Of a stretch of DNA of 51,801 bases, positions 16,849 to 26,024 are shown in pieces. The DNA is taken from the IMG/VR virus record IMGVR_UViG_3300044591_002313, positions 1 through 51,801 of that record; one strand, 5' to 3'. The DNA is from a virus. The notes beneath the pieces were generated by a model. The model did not search any database. It was not told the origin of the DNA and saw only the letters and a program-made list of their open reading frames with translations. Position 1 is the stretch's first letter. Each line of letters opens with the position of its first letter. Position numbers and translations under genes: made by a program.

Positions 16849-17970
16849 TTATTTCTCGTATATTTTATTGTGGGTATTGTTTACTTGTAAAAATGTTGTT
16901 TTCTTACCAAAGTCTTTTATTTTATTGGCTCCTATATAGGTACATGCGCTACGAATACCTCCATAAATATCTTGTAGGATTTCTTCGGCAGTGCCTTTGT
17001 ATGGGACAGTAACGCATTTACCTTCTGCTGTTCGATATTGAGCTACTCCATTATGGTGTTTATCCATCGCATTTTTGCTGCTCATTCCGTAATATTTAAG
17101 TGATATTTTACGTTTAATATTATTACTACCAGGATTTAGAGATTGCCAAAATCCAGGAGCTGATGATCCAGCTTCTATATAGTATTCATACTCCCATTCT
17201 CCTTCACATTCGTCAGTACCAGCGAACATACTTCCCAACATTACAAAATCGGTATTGCCTCCAAAAGCCTTGCAAATATCTCCGACTACTTTGCAGCCTC
17301 CATCGCTACAGATATGTCCACCAAGACCATGTGCCGCATCAGCACACTCCATCACAGCACTAAGTTGAGGATAGCCAACTCCTGTTTTTAAACGAGTTGT
17401 ACAAACACTTCCTGATCCGATACCGACCTTAACAATATCGGCTTTTCCATGAATAATCAATTCCTCTACCATTTCGGGAGTTACTACATTTCCAGCCATT
17501 AGAATAATTTCTGGGAATAATTTACGAATATGAGCTGATATTTTTACAAATTGTTCAGTATATCCATTTGCTACATCTAGGCATATATTTGGTAATGTTC
17601 CTCCACTGGCTTTGATAGCGTTGAATATGTTTTCTAATTTATGTATGTCTTTGTTTGAGGTGCCTGTCGAATACCAAATTAGCTCGCTATTAATATTTGA
17701 TACAAATAGATTTACTAGCGTATCTGGATCATAATGTTTATGTAGGCATGTGATAGCCTTGTGTGGCTGGATAGCTTGTGCTATTTTTATGGTTCCAACA
17801 GTGTCCATGTTTGCAACCATTATAGGAACACAGGTCAACTCTCTTGGAGAGTGTGCAAATCGAAAAGTCCTTAATAAGTCAACTTCTGATCTACTATTTA
17901 GTGTGGATCTTTTGGGACGAATTAATACATCATCAAAATCTAGTTTAATCTCATTAATTATTTTTTGCAT
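16849..17970 (-). CDS. guaC: GMP reductase
   Basis: The sequence follows bacterial GuaC closely from end to end: LDFDDVLIRPKRSTL, VPIMVANMDTVGT, DVANGYTEQFV, the active-site loop VGIGSGSVCTTRLKTGVG with Cys190, SDGGC, FGGNTDFVMLGSMFAG and YYGMSS. At 373 residues it is slightly longer than E. coli GuaC, with an insert around 270-285. It converts GMP to IMP using NADPH and would shift host purine pools during infection. Its start overlaps the downstream end of the GT13-like gene by 17 bases. Confidence 0.92.
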   Translation of the reverse strand: MQKIINEIKLDFDDVLIRPKRSTLNSRSEVDLLRTFRFAHSPRELTCVPIMVANMDTVGTIKIAQAIQPHKAITCLHKHYDPDTLVNLFVSNINSELIWYSTGTSNKDIHKLENIFNAIKASGGTLPNICLDVANGYTEQFVKISAHIRKLFPEIILMAGNVVTPEMVEELIIHGKADIVKVGIGSGSVCTTRLKTGVGYPQLSAVMECADAAHGLGGHICSDGGCKVVGDICKAFGGNTDFVMLGSMFAGTDECEGEWEYEYYIEAGSSAPGFWQSLNPGSNNIKRKISLKYYGMSSKNAMDKHHNGVAQYRTAEGKCVTVPYKGTAEEILQDIYGGIRSACTYIGANKIKDFGKKTTFLQVNNTHNKIYEK

Positions 17971-18691
17971 AATTATTCCAGTCTATATTTCCTTCAAAAT
18001 CGTTTGACAAATACGGAGACCTATGATTGTAGTAATGCCACATAGGATCAGCAACCCATGTTCCTTTTTCAGCACCTATGTTCTGAATTCTAGATATGAT
18101 AGGTCTGACTTGTGTGTACTGTTTTTCTTCAAATAACACATGAGATAGATAGGAATCCCATGACATTCCGTGATTAGAATTAGATTTAGTCCAATGGTTG
18201 AATATTATATCTAATTTTTCGACCCAAAATCCACATCCCCACGCGCTAAAAAAGGGTTCACTAAATGTATCATATATTAATTCATTATCTATTTCTTCAG
18301 TTTTATTATAGCCACCAACGCTAATAATTTTGCTATCGTTACGATATTTATTAAAAGCATACATAAAAAATTGTAAACAGTCTTTAGTTGGAACAGTATC
18401 GTCTTCTAAATGAAGAATAAAAGGAGAATGTTCACATACTTTTGCCAGACTAATAGCTTGTAAAGTATTTTGATTGCATCCTAATTTTGGATCATTAACT
18501 ACAATGCTACGTACTGGTAATGAAGTAAAAGATTTGACAATCTCTACAACTAAAGGATCCTGCTTGTCCACAGAAAAAATGGTTTGTATATCTATATTTG
18601 TTTTATCTGCATCGCTCAATGCGTTCAGAACTTGTAATAGATAATCTGGCCTGTTACAGCACGTTAGACTTATTGTAAGCTTATTAGACAT
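17954..18691 (-). CDS. GT13-like/GT2-like glycosyltransferase
   Basis: A GT-A fold protein of 245 residues: LTISLTCCNRPDYL at the N-terminus, the metal-binding HLEDDTVP, then FFSAWGCGFW, SWDSYL and RPIISRIQNIG, which resemble the N-acetylglucosaminyltransferase I (GT13) pattern. It probably adds a single sugar. It lies between guaC and the deoxyribosyltransferase-like gene. Confidence 0.75.
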   Translation of the reverse strand: MSNKLTISLTCCNRPDYLLQVLNALSDADKTNIDIQTIFSVDKQDPLVVEIVKSFTSLPVRSIVVNDPKLGCNQNTLQAISLAKVCEHSPFILHLEDDTVPTKDCLQFFMYAFNKYRNDSKIISVGGYNKTEEIDNELIYDTFSEPFFSAWGCGFWVEKLDIIFNHWTKSNSNHGMSWDSYLSHVLFEEKQYTQVRPIISRIQNIGAEKGTWVADPMWHYYNHRSPYLSNDFEGNIDWNNYAKNN

Positions 18692-19214
18692 TGAAAAAGT
18701 ACCATCTGTTATGATGATTAATATTAGGTTTAGAATTAATTTGTTCTAAATAGTATTGAATAGAATCCCAAGAAGAAAAAATCATTTCATGTGGAATAGT
18801 ACCAAATAGCCAGTCTGGAGCATTTTGTTTGCCCTGTACCATATGTATTATGATTGGTTTCTTTTGTCTATTTGCCCAAAATATCTCTTCATAAGTTCCA
18901 CAAGGATGAATATCTAAATCTAGATTTACTACCAAAAAATCACTTATATCTACTAAACGTAAATCTACCGCTCGAATAGTTTTCATCAATGATGATAATT
19001 CATCATATCTTCGTTCACTCTTTAGTTTGCGTTTAAATAATTGAGTTTCATCATCTTCCATGCCTACAGAAGAAGGCTTTTTGATAGGATTGAATACAAC
19101 AACACCTAAAGACTCCAAAAATGGAGTGATATTATTTCTCCATCCATGTCCTCTGTCTGCTACTCTGTCCATAGCACCAGCAAGGTATACTCTTTGATTT
19201 CTGAGTCTATTCAT
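18684..19214 (-). CDS. Nucleoside 2-deoxyribosyltransferase-like protein
   Basis: The 176-residue protein has the family pattern VYLAGAMD (9-16), GWRNNI, FNPIKKPS, then a later VDLRLVDISDFLVVNLD and GTYEEIFWANRQKKPIIIH. In this superfamily the Glu of GTxEE is the likely nucleophile and is present. Such enzymes exchange bases on deoxynucleosides or hydrolyse nucleotides. With guaC and the macro-domain gene nearby, a role in nucleotide remodelling is likely. Confidence 0.75.
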   Translation of the reverse strand: MNRLRNQRVYLAGAMDRVADRGHGWRNNITPFLESLGVVVFNPIKKPSSVGMEDDETQLFKRKLKSERRYDELSSLMKTIRAVDLRLVDISDFLVVNLDLDIHPCGTYEEIFWANRQKKPIIIHMVQGKQNAPDWLFGTIPHEMIFSSWDSIQYYLEQINSKPNINHHNRWYFFNV

Positions 19215-19353
19215 TGTCTCCCAGCATGTAATCTAGCATATTTTTAGAAGGTTTAACTCCTGGCATTCTACCAGCGTGAATTTCTTTTCTAGTATAAATA
19301 CTGTCACAAACGCCAATTAAAATTGCAATTATAAAAGCCAATGTAAGAATCAT
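19207..19353 (-). CDS. Small single-span membrane protein, 48 aa
   Basis: A short frame with an ATGA overlap at its start (stop of the gene at 19350) and a stop that overlaps the deoxyribosyltransferase-like start by 8 bases. The product has one membrane segment (LTLAFIIAILIGVC) and a basic tail. Its placement argues that it is a real gene. Function is unknown. Confidence 0.55.
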   Translation of the reverse strand: MILTLAFIIAILIGVCDSIYTRKEIHAGRMPGVKPSKNMLDYMLGDNE

Positions 19354-19661
19354 GATGTATATATCTCCAATAAGTCTTTTCCAATGTTTTGTATAAATGT
19401 TTTTATCTTTTCTCTTTCAGATTCGCTATATCCTATAGCGAATGTTGTATCTCCTTCTTCTTTATCAAACTCAAAATCTTGATAGTATTTTTTACAAATA
19501 GGGGTTAAGTCTTTATCTTTAATTAACTGGTTTAATACAAAATAATGGTTATTGATAAGAATATTTAAGGCTGTTATGACAGTCGGATCGGTTTCGCCAT
19601 ATTTGTAAACCAATCTATTTCTTATCCATTCCAAAAATTTTTTAAATTCTTTGTTTGTCAT
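19350..19661 (-). CDS. Hypothetical protein, 103 aa
   Basis: I start this gene at the ATG at 19659-19661, which overlaps the macro-domain stop (ATGA); a longer frame to 19784 would lie inside that gene. The product is soluble and helical with FKKFLEWIRNRL near the N-terminus and a charged C-terminal half. No family is recognised. Confidence 0.55.
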   Translation of the reverse strand: MTNKEFKKFLEWIRNRLVYKYGETDPTVITALNILINNHYFVLNQLIKDKDLTPICKKYYQDFEFDKEEGDTTFAIGYSESEREKIKTFIQNIGKDLLEIYTS

Positions 19662-20224
19662 TTGTTTTGATGTTGATAAACATAAACAGGAGTATCTCTC
19701 CAAGCATCTGCTATCATGTCTGAAATAAAATTCCAATTTCCTCCAGCTAATCCTGATCCAAATTTTGGACAATGAATAGTCCATTTAGATGCATAGTCTT
19801 TATTCGATGCGGCCATACCCTTTATGTAGATTGCTACACTATGCATAGACTTTGCTAAGGCAATATAGTTTAGTGGTCTAAAATTAGACTTGTTTCTTAC
19901 TCCATTTTGTGCTATCATATTTGCAAAAACTAACTTATGTCCATATTTTTTATTGTGCATAACCTCAATGAACTGGACATGACCCAAGTTATTCCTTAAA
20001 AATGACTGTCCTAATAAGTGGTAGTTTGCCTTTACTTCTGGATATCTATTAGCAACAGCCTCGGCAAATCCAGCACCAAACAAATCAATGTTATTACAAA
20101 CGTGGGGAACAACTATAGATGATCCCATTTGATCCATACGTACTAGTTCTGAAGTAGTAGCAAAAATATCTTTGTTGTGATAGACAGTATAGGGCTGGTA
20201 ATGATTTTGTTTTAAAGATGTCAT
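19658..20224 (-). CDS. Macro-domain protein (ADP-ribose-binding fold)
   Basis: The 188-residue protein matches the macro-domain pattern: IVVPHVCNNIDLFGAGFAEA (about 37-56) with the Asn and Gly residues that bind ADP-ribose, YPEVKANYH, FANMIAQNG, and CPKFGSGLAGGNWNFI for the pyrophosphate-binding loop. Members remove or bind ADP-ribose, or act on ADP-ribose 1''-phosphate. It could reverse a host ADP-ribosylation defence or clear NAD by-products; that is inference. Confidence 0.85.
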   Translation of the reverse strand: MTSLKQNHYQPYTVYHNKDIFATTSELVRMDQMGSSIVVPHVCNNIDLFGAGFAEAVANRYPEVKANYHLLGQSFLRNNLGHVQFIEVMHNKKYGHKLVFANMIAQNGVRNKSNFRPLNYIALAKSMHSVAIYIKGMAASNKDYASKWTIHCPKFGSGLAGGNWNFISDMIADAWRDTPVYVYQHQNK

Positions 20225-20234
20225 TTGTAATTCC

Positions 20235-20489
20235 TTATATTAATTTTGACCACTTCCCTAATGGACACTCTTGATCTGCCCAAGCCAATTTATTAAGAAA
20301 AATTTTTTTTGTATTTATATTACATCCACATACATAACATTCAGATTTATCTTTGTTAAACTGATCGCAGGCAATACATATCTCATATCTTTGATAGATT
20401 TGGTCTTGCGTACTTTTAGGTAAACCAGCACCAATATGAAAATACAAAGACTTAATAAATGTAACAAGTCTGATAAAAAAGAGTTTCAT
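20235..20489 (-). CDS. Zinc-ribbon protein of glycosyltransferase neighbourhoods
   Basis: The 84-residue protein has four paired cysteines, CIACDQF and CYVCGCN, followed by LNKLAWADQECPLGKW. I associate this C-x2-C ... C-x2-CGC ... CPLGKW pattern with small proteins found beside glycosyltransferase genes in viruses and bacteria. The start overlaps the GT2 stop by 4 bases. Likely zinc-binding; role unknown. Confidence 0.6.
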   Translation of the reverse strand: MKLFFIRLVTFIKSLYFHIGAGLPKSTQDQIYQRYEICIACDQFNKDKSECYVCGCNINTKKIFLNKLAWADQECPLGKWSKLI

Positions 20490-21247
20490 TTTATTCTTTC
20501 AACTATCTCATACTTTATTAGGTCTTTTTCTATAATCTTTGATTTGGTTTTATACTGTGATCTTTCTGGTTCTGGCAGGAGCGACAGCGACCTATTCTTT
20601 CTTTCATTCTCTACGATTGAGATGTCTTTGTCAATATGGTTTTCATTGCGTCTCTCGTCTGTGTGCGGCAGATGATAAATAAACTTATGTAGATTATTGA
20701 TAACAAATGGCTGCGCTACTTTGCCTAATTTTTGATACATATGAAGATCTTCGTATCCCCAGCCCCTAAAAATTTCATTATACCCGTTTACTAATTCAAA
20801 ATGTTTTTTGTTCAATAAAACAAAACCTGTCATTGAAATATTATTTCTATCTTCGCTGTCTTCTAGAAAATTAGAGTCAAAAATAAAATAGCAATCTTCT
20901 AATTTTGATATAGCCTTTTGAAGATAGTTTGTAAAATCTTTATTAATTAATTGATAATCAATATCAAGTTTGAGTATATTGTTATGTGTTGCTCTTTCTA
21001 TGGCTAGATTAATAGAAAAAGCCGGATTAAGGAAGTATCTTTCACCATCCACCCTTACTACTCTGACTCTGCGATCAGACATAATATTTTGAGTCAATGG
21101 ATCTTCAAAGATGGGAATATTAGATGACCAATCTACTATCACGATTTCGTCTATGTGATCAGCATCTAGCCACGTAGGAACTGTTTTCAACAGAACATCG
21201 GTTCTGTTCATCAGAGGAAAAACTACAGATAAAGGATAGTGATTCAT
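20486..21247 (-). CDS. GT2-like (galactosyltransferase-type) glycosyltransferase
   Basis: The GT-A protein of 253 residues starts with YPLSVVFPLMNRTDVL, has IVIVDWSS, LKLDIDYQL as the DxD site, and a C-terminal FRGWGYEDLHMYQKL, the GWGxED motif that closes over the donor in chondroitin- and galactosyltransferase-type GTs. Its start is joined by TAATG to the small basic gene upstream. Confidence 0.85.
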   Translation of the reverse strand: MNHYPLSVVFPLMNRTDVLLKTVPTWLDADHIDEIVIVDWSSNIPIFEDPLTQNIMSDRRVRVVRVDGERYFLNPAFSINLAIERATHNNILKLDIDYQLINKDFTNYLQKAISKLEDCYFIFDSNFLEDSEDRNNISMTGFVLLNKKHFELVNGYNEIFRGWGYEDLHMYQKLGKVAQPFVINNLHKFIYHLPHTDERRNENHIDKDISIVENERKNRSLSLLPEPERSQYKTKSKIIEKDLIKYEIVERIK

Positions 21248-21444
21248 TAGTCTTCAGAATTTGATCGATTTTGCCATTCTTCCCATAATTCTTCGGCTCT
21301 AGTATCTCTTAGAGAATTTTTTGAACCTCTTTTTTTGGGTACAAAATCGTCTTCGTCCTCATATCTATGATTCTTCTTAAAAGAATCTTTTCTTTTGCTG
21401 TTGTGTAAGTTTTTTCTTCTGTTTTCTTTTTTATCGTCAAACAT
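21247..21444 (-). CDS. Basic, charged small protein, 65 aa
   Basis: Nearly all residues are charged or polar (Lys, Arg, Asp, Glu, Asn), starting MFDDKKENRRKNLHNSKRKD, so it is probably disordered. It is the first gene of the minus-strand operon that starts at the divergent promoter region. No function recognised. Confidence 0.55.
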   Translation of the reverse strand: MFDDKKENRRKNLHNSKRKDSFKKNHRYEDEDDFVPKKRGSKNSLRDTRAEELWEEWQNRSNSED

Positions 21445-21462
21445 ACTTATATCGCCAAAGCG

Positions 21463-21472
21463 GTGTATACAC
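21463..21472. promoter_or_regulatory. GTGTATACAC palindrome in the divergent region
   Basis: A perfect 10-base palindrome that reads as the GTGTAT element on both strands, between the minus-strand gene at 21444 and the plus-strand gene at 21611. It could serve both directions or be an operator over the adjacent sigma-70-like site. Confidence 0.35.
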
Positions 21473-21476
21473 AGGT

Positions 21477-21504
21477 ATTATGCTGCGTCGAACGAATTTG
21501 TCAA
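21477..21504 (-). promoter_or_regulatory. Sigma-70-like promoter for the minus operon
   Basis: On the minus strand TTGACA (21499-21504), a 16-base spacer and CATAAT (21477-21482) lie 33 bases before the start of the gene at 21444. The -35 is perfect and the -10 has five of six consensus bases. Confidence 0.6.
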
Positions 21505-21527
21505 GTTCCAAACTAAAATTTTTGCTC

Positions 21528-21556
21528 TTGACAGAACTAGGAAAAGGACTTATCTA
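21528..21556 (+). promoter_or_regulatory. Possible promoter for the plus-strand glycosyltransferase island
   Basis: A perfect TTGACA is followed after 17 bases by TATCTA, which matches the -10 consensus poorly. It is the best plus-strand candidate in the 165-base gap between divergent genes, 55 bases before the ATG at 21611. Confidence 0.3.
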
Positions 21557-21610
21557 TTATGCAGGTCCGCGAGTAATACATTCTAATATACTTCTAACTA
21601 CCTATCTCTC

Positions 21611-23251
21611 ATGCATGATGTAACTTTAGTGACTGGCATATGGGATCTTAATCGAGATTCCGCCGCAGAGGGATGGTCCAGATCTTTCGATCATTATATT
21701 AGCAATTTTAAGCAGCTACTTGAGGCTGCAAAAGATGTTAATATGTGTATTTTCATAGACCCAAGTTTAGAAGAACTGGTTTGGAGTATTAGAGATAAAG
21801 AAAATACTCGCATTTACTACCATTCAAAAGAGTCTTTTTCTGGCTCATTTTTTCCATTTTTCGAAGAAGTTCAAAGAATCAGGCAAAATGATGAATGGTT
21901 AAATCAAGTTGGTTGGTTAAAAGATAGTACTCAGGCAGCATTAGAGTATTATAATCCAATGGTAATGAGCAAAATGTTCATGCTGCATAATGTCAAATGC
22001 TATAATCCTTTTAATAGTTCTCATTTATTCTGGATAGATGGAGGTATTACAAATACAATCCATCCTGGATATTTTAGTCATGATAAAGTCATACAAAAAT
22101 TACCTAATATTACTGAAAAATTTCTATTTGTATGTTTTCCATATGAAACTAATACAGAAATTCATGGCTTCAAAATTTCTGAGATGAACAGAATAGCTAA
22201 AGATAATGTGAATCGAGTAGCAAGAGGAGGATTATTTGGAGGTCATATAGATCATATTTCATATGCTAATGATATGTATTATGGTTTATTAAAAAATACA
22301 TTAAATGAGGGTCTAATGGGTACTGAAGAAAGTATCTTTACCCTTATGACATACCTGGATCCTGAAATTTTTCAAATAAAAATGATAGAAGATAATGGTT
22401 TACTGAGTACTTTCTTTGAGTATCTGAAAAACTATACTATAGACACCAAATTAAAAGAAAAAGCATATACTAATACCGACATTATGCTTTATATCAATAC
22501 ATTTAATACTCCAGAGCAACTAAAATTATTAATTGATTCATTTCATAAATATGATAATAGATTTTTATCAAAAACTAAAATAGTACTGATCAATAATACC
22601 ACAGAACCGACTTTGATGCCGCAGTACGAATTATTAGCTGACAAATATAATTTTAAGCATATATCTCGTGGTAATATGGGGGTTTGCAGGGCTAGACAGT
22701 TTGCGGCAGAACACTTTGATGACTGCAAAGCAAAGTATATGTTATTTTTTGAAGACGATATGTTGTTAGACTTATCAGATACTAAATGTAACTTTGGCTT
22801 TAATAAATATATTCCTAATTTTTTTGATAACATAATAAAATTAATGGATAAAGAATACTACGATATTCTGAAATTGACTTTTAGTGAGTTTTACGGCCAC
22901 AATGGCGAACAGTGGAGTTGGCATAATGTGCCTAGCCCAGCAAAGGAAGAATACTTCGGAAGACTTAATAAGAAACCTCTCACAAAGTTTACTTGCATCA
23001 AGTCATTTGAAAAAATACCATACACAGAGGGTGAAATTTATTACTCTAATTGGCCTCAAATCGTTACTCAAGAGGGTAACAGGAAAATGTTTCTAGATAC
23101 AAAATGGGAATATCCATATGAACAAACATGGATGAGTCATATTTATACATTAACTAGACAAAATATTGTTAGGCCAGGATTGCTTCTTTGTAGTCCAATT
23201 ACTCATAATAGAGTGTACTTTTATGGCTCTAACGAAAGAAAGGAAAACTAA
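21611..23251 (+). CDS. HtrL/YibB-type domain fused to a GT2-like domain
   Basis: The 546-residue protein has an N-terminal HtrL/YibB/WlaTC-type domain (about 1-275; LVTGIWDLNRDS, NPMVMSKMFML, LFWIDGGI, RGGLFGG), a predicted sugar transferase family. From about residue 285 a second GT-A domain follows (DIMLYINTFNTPEQL, GNMGVCRARQF, MLFFEDDMLL). It starts the plus-strand island and its TAA overlaps the methyltransferase ATG (TAATG). Confidence 0.75.
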   Translation: MHDVTLVTGIWDLNRDSAAEGWSRSFDHYISNFKQLLEAAKDVNMCIFIDPSLEELVWSIRDKENTRIYYHSKESFSGSFFPFFEEVQRIRQNDEWLNQVGWLKDSTQAALEYYNPMVMSKMFMLHNVKCYNPFNSSHLFWIDGGITNTIHPGYFSHDKVIQKLPNITEKFLFVCFPYETNTEIHGFKISEMNRIAKDNVNRVARGGLFGGHIDHISYANDMYYGLLKNTLNEGLMGTEESIFTLMTYLDPEIFQIKMIEDNGLLSTFFEYLKNYTIDTKLKEKAYTNTDIMLYINTFNTPEQLKLLIDSFHKYDNRFLSKTKIVLINNTTEPTLMPQYELLADKYNFKHISRGNMGVCRARQFAAEHFDDCKAKYMLFFEDDMLLDLSDTKCNFGFNKYIPNFFDNIIKLMDKEYYDILKLTFSEFYGHNGEQWSWHNVPSPAKEEYFGRLNKKPLTKFTCIKSFEKIPYTEGEIYYSNWPQIVTQEGNRKMFLDTKWEYPYEQTWMSHIYTLTRQNIVRPGLLLCSPITHNRVYFYGSNERKEN

Positions 23252-23877
23252 TGCCTACCAGCACGTCGATTTTTAAAAGAGAAACTATTAACTATATAAC
23301 TAAACACATATCTAAATCAACTAATATATTAGACGTTGGTGCTGGTATAGGAACATATGCTGATCTATTAAAGCCTTTAGGATATAACAATATAGATGCA
23401 ATAGAAGTTTTTCAACCATACATAGATGCATATGGACTCAATACAAAATATAGATCTGTATTTTGTCACAATATAATAGATACAGAGGTATATTTACAAG
23501 ACTATAATTTAGTTATACTTGGAGATGTTATAGAACACATGACGTACAGAGGTTCTCTTTCTGTACTAAATAAAATTCAACATGTTACAGATGTAATAAT
23601 TGCTGTTCCTTTTATGGCTAAACAGGATGTTGTTGGTGGAAATACTTATGAAAAACATATTCAAAATGATTTGACTAATGAAAAATTTCTTTCTATATAT
23701 CCTGATTTTGAATTATATTGTTTAAGATATGACTATGGCATTTACTTGAAAAAAAATGAACATAGTATTAAAGAAGTAATTTATGCAATGAGTATTACTG
23801 ATAACGATAAAATCTTTTTGAATACTCGTTATCCTAATAAAGAAATTGTTTATTTAAATGAGGATAATAATGGCTAA
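23251..23877 (+). CDS. SAM-dependent methyltransferase (class I)
   Basis: The 208-residue protein carries the SAM-binding motif ILDVGAGIGTYADLL (about 25-39), IDAIEVFQPY and NLVILGDVIEHM, the class I Rossmann order. In this setting it may O-methylate or C-methylate a sugar to cap a glycan. It overlaps the next gene's chosen start by 8 bases. Confidence 0.8.
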   Translation: MPTSTSIFKRETINYITKHISKSTNILDVGAGIGTYADLLKPLGYNNIDAIEVFQPYIDAYGLNTKYRSVFCHNIIDTEVYLQDYNLVILGDVIEHMTYRGSLSVLNKIQHVTDVIIAVPFMAKQDVVGGNTYEKHIQNDLTNEKFLSIYPDFELYCLRYDYGIYLKKNEHSIKEVIYAMSITDNDKIFLNTRYPNKEIVYLNEDNNG

Positions 23878-25144
23878 AAAGAAAAAAAATTCCATCAATG
23901 ATAATACTATTTTTGTTCAGATAGCTTCGTATAGGGATCCAGAATTAGTTAAAACCTTGGATGACATGATAGATAAGGCTGATCATCCAGAAAATCTTAG
24001 AATAGGTATAGCATGGCAACACTCAAATAAAGACGATTGGGACAATCTAGATAAATACAAAAATGATCATAGATTTAAAATCATAGATATCGACTATAGA
24101 GACTCTAAAGGAGTTTGTTGGGCTAGAAATGCTGTTCAACAGTTATATGACAATGAAAAATATACATTGCAATTAGACAGTCACCACAGATTTGCAAAAC
24201 ATTGGGATACAGACCTAATAGAAATGCTTGTTGGTTTACAAAAAGAAGGCAGTCCAAAACCTTTGATTACAGGATATATTCCTAGTTTTAATCCCGAAAA
24301 TGATCCTGAAGGTAGAGTACAAGAGCCTTGGAAAATGAATTTTGATAGATTTATTCCAGAGGGTGCAGTTTTCTTTTTGCCTGCTGCTTTTGATTCTTTT
24401 AATGACAAAAATAGACCTGTAAGAGCTAGATTTTATAGTGCTCATTTTGCATTTACATTAGGAGAGTTCTCCAAAGAAGTTCAACACAATCCTGAATATT
24501 ATTTTCATGGAGAAGAAATTAGCATTGCTGTTAGGGCGTATACTCATGGATATGACTTATTCCATCCTCATAAAATCGTTTGTTGGCATGAATATACTCG
24601 CAAAGGCAGAACAAAACAATGGGATGATGACAAAAAATGGGTGGATCGAAATAATATATCTCATAAATTAAATAGACAATTATTTGGCATGGATGGGGAA
24701 TCAATGAAAGACATGGGGATATATGGATTTGGTAATGAGAGAACACTACATGACTACGAAAAATATGCTGGAATTAGTTTCGATCAAAGATCTGTACAAC
24801 AATATACCATTGATCATAAAGAGCCGCCCAATCCATCAGTACCAGACGATGAATGGAATGATTCTTTATTAAATATTTTTAAACACTGTATTGATATATC
24901 ATATGATTCTGTACCAGAAACCGATTATGATTTTTGGTGTGTCGTTTTCAAAGACGAACAAGAGAATGATTTGTATCGAAAAGATGCAACTCCAGAAGAA
25001 ATTCAACGCATGAAAAATGATCCAGACGGTTATTGCAAAGTATGGAGAGAATTTCAAACTAAAAAACTTCCAAAGAAATGGGTTGTGTGGCCGCACAGCG
25101 CCAGCAAGGGTTGGTGTCAGATTATAGAAGGCTATCTAAACTGA
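23870..25144 (+). CDS. GT60-like (GlcNAc-transferase family) glycosyltransferase
   Basis: I choose the ATG at 23870 because GAGG lies 6 bases before it; an ATG at 23858 is also in frame. The 424-residue protein matches the hydroxyproline GlcNAc-transferase-like family: IFVQIASYRDPELVKTL, GVCWARNAVQQLY, LQLDSHHRF as the DxH metal site, SAHFAFTLGEF and YYFHGEEISIAVRAYTHGYD. It adds a sugar, probably GlcNAc, to an unknown acceptor. Confidence 0.85.
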   Translation: MAKKKKNSINDNTIFVQIASYRDPELVKTLDDMIDKADHPENLRIGIAWQHSNKDDWDNLDKYKNDHRFKIIDIDYRDSKGVCWARNAVQQLYDNEKYTLQLDSHHRFAKHWDTDLIEMLVGLQKEGSPKPLITGYIPSFNPENDPEGRVQEPWKMNFDRFIPEGAVFFLPAAFDSFNDKNRPVRARFYSAHFAFTLGEFSKEVQHNPEYYFHGEEISIAVRAYTHGYDLFHPHKIVCWHEYTRKGRTKQWDDDKKWVDRNNISHKLNRQLFGMDGESMKDMGIYGFGNERTLHDYEKYAGISFDQRSVQQYTIDHKEPPNPSVPDDEWNDSLLNIFKHCIDISYDSVPETDYDFWCVVFKDEQENDLYRKDATPEEIQRMKNDPDGYCKVWREFQTKKLPKKWVVWPHSASKGWCQIIEGYLN

Positions 25145-25145
25145 A

Positions 25146-26024
25146 ATGACTACTATAGTTACTGCTGTCTATAATAATTTATACGGTACTAATTATGGCG
25201 GCAGACAGAGAGATATTCATTATTTTAATAGCCTAAAAACTATCATGAGAATGTCTGATGCTAAATTTATTATTTATACAAATGATCATGAAAAATTAGA
25301 TACATATTTAAAAAATAATCTTGATGATAAAAATGTTAACTATGTTCTCATCTTAGAATCATTAGATGCTGTACCAAATAAAATACGTATAGATCAATTA
25401 AAAAATTTAGAAGAAGTTCAAAAATCTTTTAGGTGTTTTGAATTACAGTATTTCAAAATATTCTGGCTACTACAAAATCTACAAGAATCTAATAATGAAT
25501 ATATTTATTGGATAGATGCCGGACTATCTTATTCTGGATTGATTCCTGATAAATATCTAAATATTGATGGTCATACTTATTATGATAAATATTTTAATTC
25601 CAAACTTTTTAACAATCAATTCTTACATAATCTAATACAATTTACAGAAGATAAATTTTTTGCTATTTCTAAAGATAATGATCTATTTTTTTATGATCAT
25701 ACTATACCAGAAAATTTTTATAATCAATATTGCAATAAAAGACACATCATTGGAGGATTATTTGGAGGTAAGTCATCTGTTGTAAAAAAAATAGGTGATC
25801 AATTTGTTTCTTTACTTGATAGACTTCTTAAAGAATGTAATATATTATATAGCGAAGAACAGGTACTATCTGCTATTTACTATAATAATATAGAAATGTT
25901 TAAACCTAAACTATTTGATCTATGGTGGCACGAAGACAATATTAAAAATTTGTATGATGGTAAAGAACAAGAGATATTAAGTAAAAATAAAAGCTTTTAT
26001 AAAGTACTAGAAGAATTAAACTAA
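25146..26024 (+). CDS. HtrL/YibB-like glycosyltransferase-fold protein
   Basis: The 292-residue protein resembles the N-terminal half of the gene at 21611: TIVTAVYNNLYG, FRCFELQYFKIFWL, YIYWIDAGLSYSG with the WIDAG site, RHIIGGLFGGK and EEQVLSAIYY. It is one base beyond the GT60-like stop and is very AT-rich. Its 3' end overlaps the convergent trypsin gene by 9 bases. Probably a sugar transferase. Confidence 0.75.
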   Translation: MTTIVTAVYNNLYGTNYGGRQRDIHYFNSLKTIMRMSDAKFIIYTNDHEKLDTYLKNNLDDKNVNYVLILESLDAVPNKIRIDQLKNLEEVQKSFRCFELQYFKIFWLLQNLQESNNEYIYWIDAGLSYSGLIPDKYLNIDGHTYYDKYFNSKLFNNQFLHNLIQFTEDKFFAISKDNDLFFYDHTIPENFYNQYCNKRHIIGGLFGGKSSVVKKIGDQFVSLLDRLLKECNILYSEEQVLSAIYYNNIEMFKPKLFDLWWHEDNIKNLYDGKEQEILSKNKSFYKVLEELN

